DNA of 32,797 nt from Prolixibacteraceae bacterium. GTDB lineage: Bacteria; Bacteroidota; Bacteroidia; Bacteroidales; Prolixibacteraceae. Location of the stretch: contig JAIBEZ010000103.1 in NCBI GenBank assembly GCA_019459485.1, positions 1 through 32,797 of the forward strand, read 5' to 3'. Position 1 is the first letter of the stretch. The number at the start of each line of letters is the position of its first letter. A program made the translations under genes and the position numbers. Positions 30,809 to 32,797 of this stretch are shown piece after piece. Under the pieces are notes generated by a model, which was not told where the DNA came from, searched no databases, and saw only the letters and a program-made list of their open reading frames with translations.

Positions 30809-32665
30809 TTATTGGTTTATACTCAAAATAAGTTCAGATAATACCAAATCATAAAACCGTGCAACTTCGTCAAGAGATTGAAGAGCACCGGTATAATTAT
30901 TGGTTGCTAAATTGGCAAAATATGCAACGCGAGTTAATTCACCTTTCACCAGACTGCGTTCCATTTGCCAAAAATCCTTAGAGTAATATGGAGATTGAAA
31001 ATTTGGGACAACAACCATATCGTAGATATAGGCGAATGTTTTTTCCTTATGTTTACGTAACAAACGACCACGTCTTTGAATAAACTGTCGAGGATTTCCA
31101 GTACTTGACGCAAAAATACCATATTCTGCCCTTGGTACGTCAACCCCTTCATCCAAACATTTCATTGCGAACAATACATTTATTTGTCCATTTTCAAAAC
31201 CTTGTAAAATAGCTTTTCTTTCTGTTTTGTTGTTCTTCCCTGTGTATGTATTACAAGTTGTGTTAGGAAAATTCTCTTTTGTTAAATCAAGCATCTTTTT
31301 CAATATACTTTCTTCGTATAGTTCTTGATCGGAATCAATATCTGTGTTTGAATATAACAAAGCCTCATCTGAATCAAATACTTTATTTCCCTCAGGAACA
31401 TATACAAAACAATATTTCAGTTTTTCGCAGCCGATTTCATTGATTATCTCTTTAAATACACGCATTTTATCGTCTGCTTTATGCAAAATACGTTTGCGCA
31501 ACATCAATAGTTTTTTTGCTTTTTGACTGTCACTGAATTGACCTGTTGAACTGTCAAATAATCGCATAAGTTGCTCTGTAATTGAAGCATATTCTTGCAT
31601 TTCATCATCATTCAGAAAAACCATTCTTGGATAATAGCAATATTCCATTAACCGTCCTTCTTCAATGGCTTGACTCATGGGGAAATTGTATACATAAGGA
31701 GGTTTGTCGTTAAAGAAACTTTCTAATTCTACAGTTCCTTCTTCGTCGTATATTCTGCTTGGTGTGGCGGATAATGCTATTCTCCTTTTGAGATGCAATG
31801 TTCTGAAAATTGCCCTAACAGATTCAGATCCTATATTGTGTGCTTCATCCGCAATAACAATCAAACTATCTGGCAATTGAGGCAAAATTTGTTGAAAGTC
31901 TTTGTTCGTAAAAGATTGATATGTAGATACTATTACAAAACTAACTTTCTTACCTCTACTAACTTTATCTATTAATTTTACAATCTGTTGTCGCCAACGT
32001 GGATTTTCTGAAAACACCGTAATTACATTTTTGAAATCGAACAACGCGATTTCGCCAATCCATTGCTCTACTAATGCAATAGTTGGCACTAATATCAATA
32101 TTTGGTAAACACCATCGTTTTTATATTCTTGTAAAGCGCAATTCAATGAAGTAATGGTTTTACCTGTCCCGGTAGCCATCGCAAATATACCTTGTTTGTC
32201 ATTTTTTAGCCATTCTTCATACGCTTGCATTTGATATCGTCGTGCACCATCAGGATATTTGTCAGGGAAATGGGGCTCTTTTATAATCGGAGAAGTTGGC
32301 AATGCTTCACTTTCTATTGCGGCTTTCTTAGATAATTTTTTGATTATTTCTTTCTCTTGTATTAATAATTCGTCTGAATCAACAGTAGGATAAGTTTTCA
32401 CAATCTCTTGGCAGAATTTCTTGGCAGGGAAGACCAAAACATTGTTGTTTTTTCCATCCCAAATTTCCGAAAAATCTTGTTCGCTTAAATTAATTCTTTC
32501 TCCGCTATCTTCACTTTTCCATGAGCATGAGCATTCTATTGTTTCAATATTCCTGACCAAAGCAGCCGCCGTTAAGTTTAGTGAGCCTGTAAAAGCAACT
32601 TTATCTTTATTTTTATCGGTAAAAATGCCGAATTTTTCATGGGCTAATCCACCATCCTTAGTACC
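30809..32665 (-). CDS. PLD-domain SF2 helicase, 5' end missing
   Basis: The open frame runs from a stop at 32666-32668 with no ATG or GTG near its beginning; the first usable codon is TTG at 32560. Upstream of that TTG the frame still encodes a phospholipase-D motif, GGLAHEKFGIFTD (HxKx4D) and FTGSLNLTAAAL (GSxN), so the real gene began further up and is truncated or frameshifted. The rest is a superfamily 2 helicase: MATGTGKT, ADEAH, SATPSR and QFIQRRGRLLRK. The arrangement (single PLD motif, then DEAD/DEAH helicase) matches restriction helicases linked to phosphorothioate (Dnd) systems. It is the first visible gene of the operon. It may be inactive in nuclease but intact in helicase, or wholly defunct. 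Confidence 0.8.
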   Translation of the reverse strand, partial: GTKDGGLAHEKFGIFTDKNKDKVAFTGSLNLTAAALVRNIETIECSCSWKSEDSGERINLSEQDFSEIWDGKNNNVLVFPAKKFCQEIVKTYPTVDSDELLIQEKEIIKKLSKKAAIESEALPTSPIIKEPHFPDKYPDGARRYQMQAYEEWLKNDKQGIFAMATGTGKTITSLNCALQEYKNDGVYQILILVPTIALVEQWIGEIALFDFKNVITVFSENPRWRQQIVKLIDKVSRGKKVSFVIVSTYQSFTNKDFQQILPQLPDSLIVIADEAHNIGSESVRAIFRTLHLKRRIALSATPSRIYDEEGTVELESFFNDKPPYVYNFPMSQAIEEGRLMEYCYYPRMVFLNDDEMQEYASITEQLMRLFDSSTGQFSDSQKAKKLLMLRKRILHKADDKMRVFKEIINEIGCEKLKYCFVYVPEGNKVFDSDEALLYSNTDIDSDQELYEESILKKMLDLTKENFPNTTCNTYTGKNNKTERKAILQGFENGQINVLFAMKCLDEGVDVPRAEYGIFASSTGNPRQFIQRRGRLLRKHKEKTFAYIYDMVVVPNFQSPYYSKDFWQMERSLVKGELTRVAYFANLATNNYTGALQSLDEVARFYDLVLSELILSINQ

Positions 32666-32701
32666 TTATCTTTTAAATTGATGTATTTTTTGGCATAATA
32701 T

Positions 32702-32797
32702 TCAATAACAATATGCTGGAACCAGCACCAACTCTTTAATTTTCTGAGCCATAACGATGGTTTCTTTGCCGATTTTAGTGAGGTAATATTTGTACGA
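32702..32797 (-). CDS. C-terminal tail of an unidentified protein, cut by the window edge
   Basis: A frame open to the window edge encodes 31 residues (YKYYLTKIGKETIVMAQKIK then ELVLVP) and a TGA at 32702-32704. YYLTKIGKE looks like the last strand and helix of a winged-helix fold, but I cannot name the family. It ends only 33 bases before the stop that limits the broken helicase frame, so its end and the helicase start have probably been joined by a rearrangement. Confidence 0.45.
   Translation of the reverse strand, partial: SYKYYLTKIGKETIVMAQKIKELVLVPAYCY

Noticed and set aside
23619-32665. A CRISPR array or adaptation genes beside the Argonaute
   Set aside because: No regularly spaced repeats and no Cas1/Cas2-like protein are present in the window.
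21469-32797. A prophage
   Set aside because: No capsid, terminase, portal, tail, integrase or lysis gene is visible.

Overview
This window looks like chromosomal DNA of a Bacteroidota bacterium, most likely from the Bacteroidales/Marinilabiliales side of the phylum. The evidence is several TAnnTTTG (-7) promoter boxes, some with a TTG about 19-21 bases upstream; few Shine-Dalgarno sites; a SusC-like TonB receptor with a CarboxypepD_reg-like N-terminal domain; a subtilase with a Por/type IX secretion C-terminal tail; and small families typical of the phylum (DUF5522, DUF6266, a probable DUF6249). No species can be named from sequence alone.

Positions 1-608 hold an unusual tRNA locus: an intact tRNA-Val(UAC), a damaged second tRNA-Val-like copy, and GIY-YIG nuclease gene starts joined to exact 98-bp copies of the tRNA 3' half and its downstream DNA. 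Positions 700-21100 are mostly ordinary core genes: folC, a PIN-PhoH ATPase, an inositol-monophosphatase-like enzyme, a family 2 glycosyltransferase, fmt, an ECF sigma factor with a membrane partner, a glucosaminidase-LysM protein, cdd, hsp20, a TPP riboswitch controlling a TonB receptor, xseA-xseB, a secreted subtilase with a MORN/YwqK-like neighbour, and a GNAT acetyltransferase. Two genes here are frameshifted: a glycogen-binding-domain protein and a lipoprotein broken at a 7-A run. The spaces between genes carry several families of short repeats. One family begins at stop codons and another ends just before start codons, each with a fixed polarity.

Positions 21100-23620 hold a DUF6266 gene and then about 1.5 kb with no believable gene. 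That stretch contains two diverged copies of a roughly 390-bp unit, a 97-bp quasi-palindrome and an attC-like hairpin, and it looks like the edge of a mobile or accessory island.

Positions 23619-32665 form one tight, visibly A+T-rich minus-strand operon that looks like a defence system. In transcription order it holds a phospholipase-D/SF2 helicase that has lost its 5' end, a 71-residue protein, a Rad50/DndD-like ATPase with a CxxC hook, a 162-residue protein resembling Dnd-associated accessory proteins, a long Argonaute-like protein whose slicer residues are replaced, and a KAP-type P-loop NTPase. I do not recognise this exact combination. The likely logic, which is inference, is a guide-binding but non-cutting Argonaute feeding a helicase, an SMC-like machine and an NTPase.
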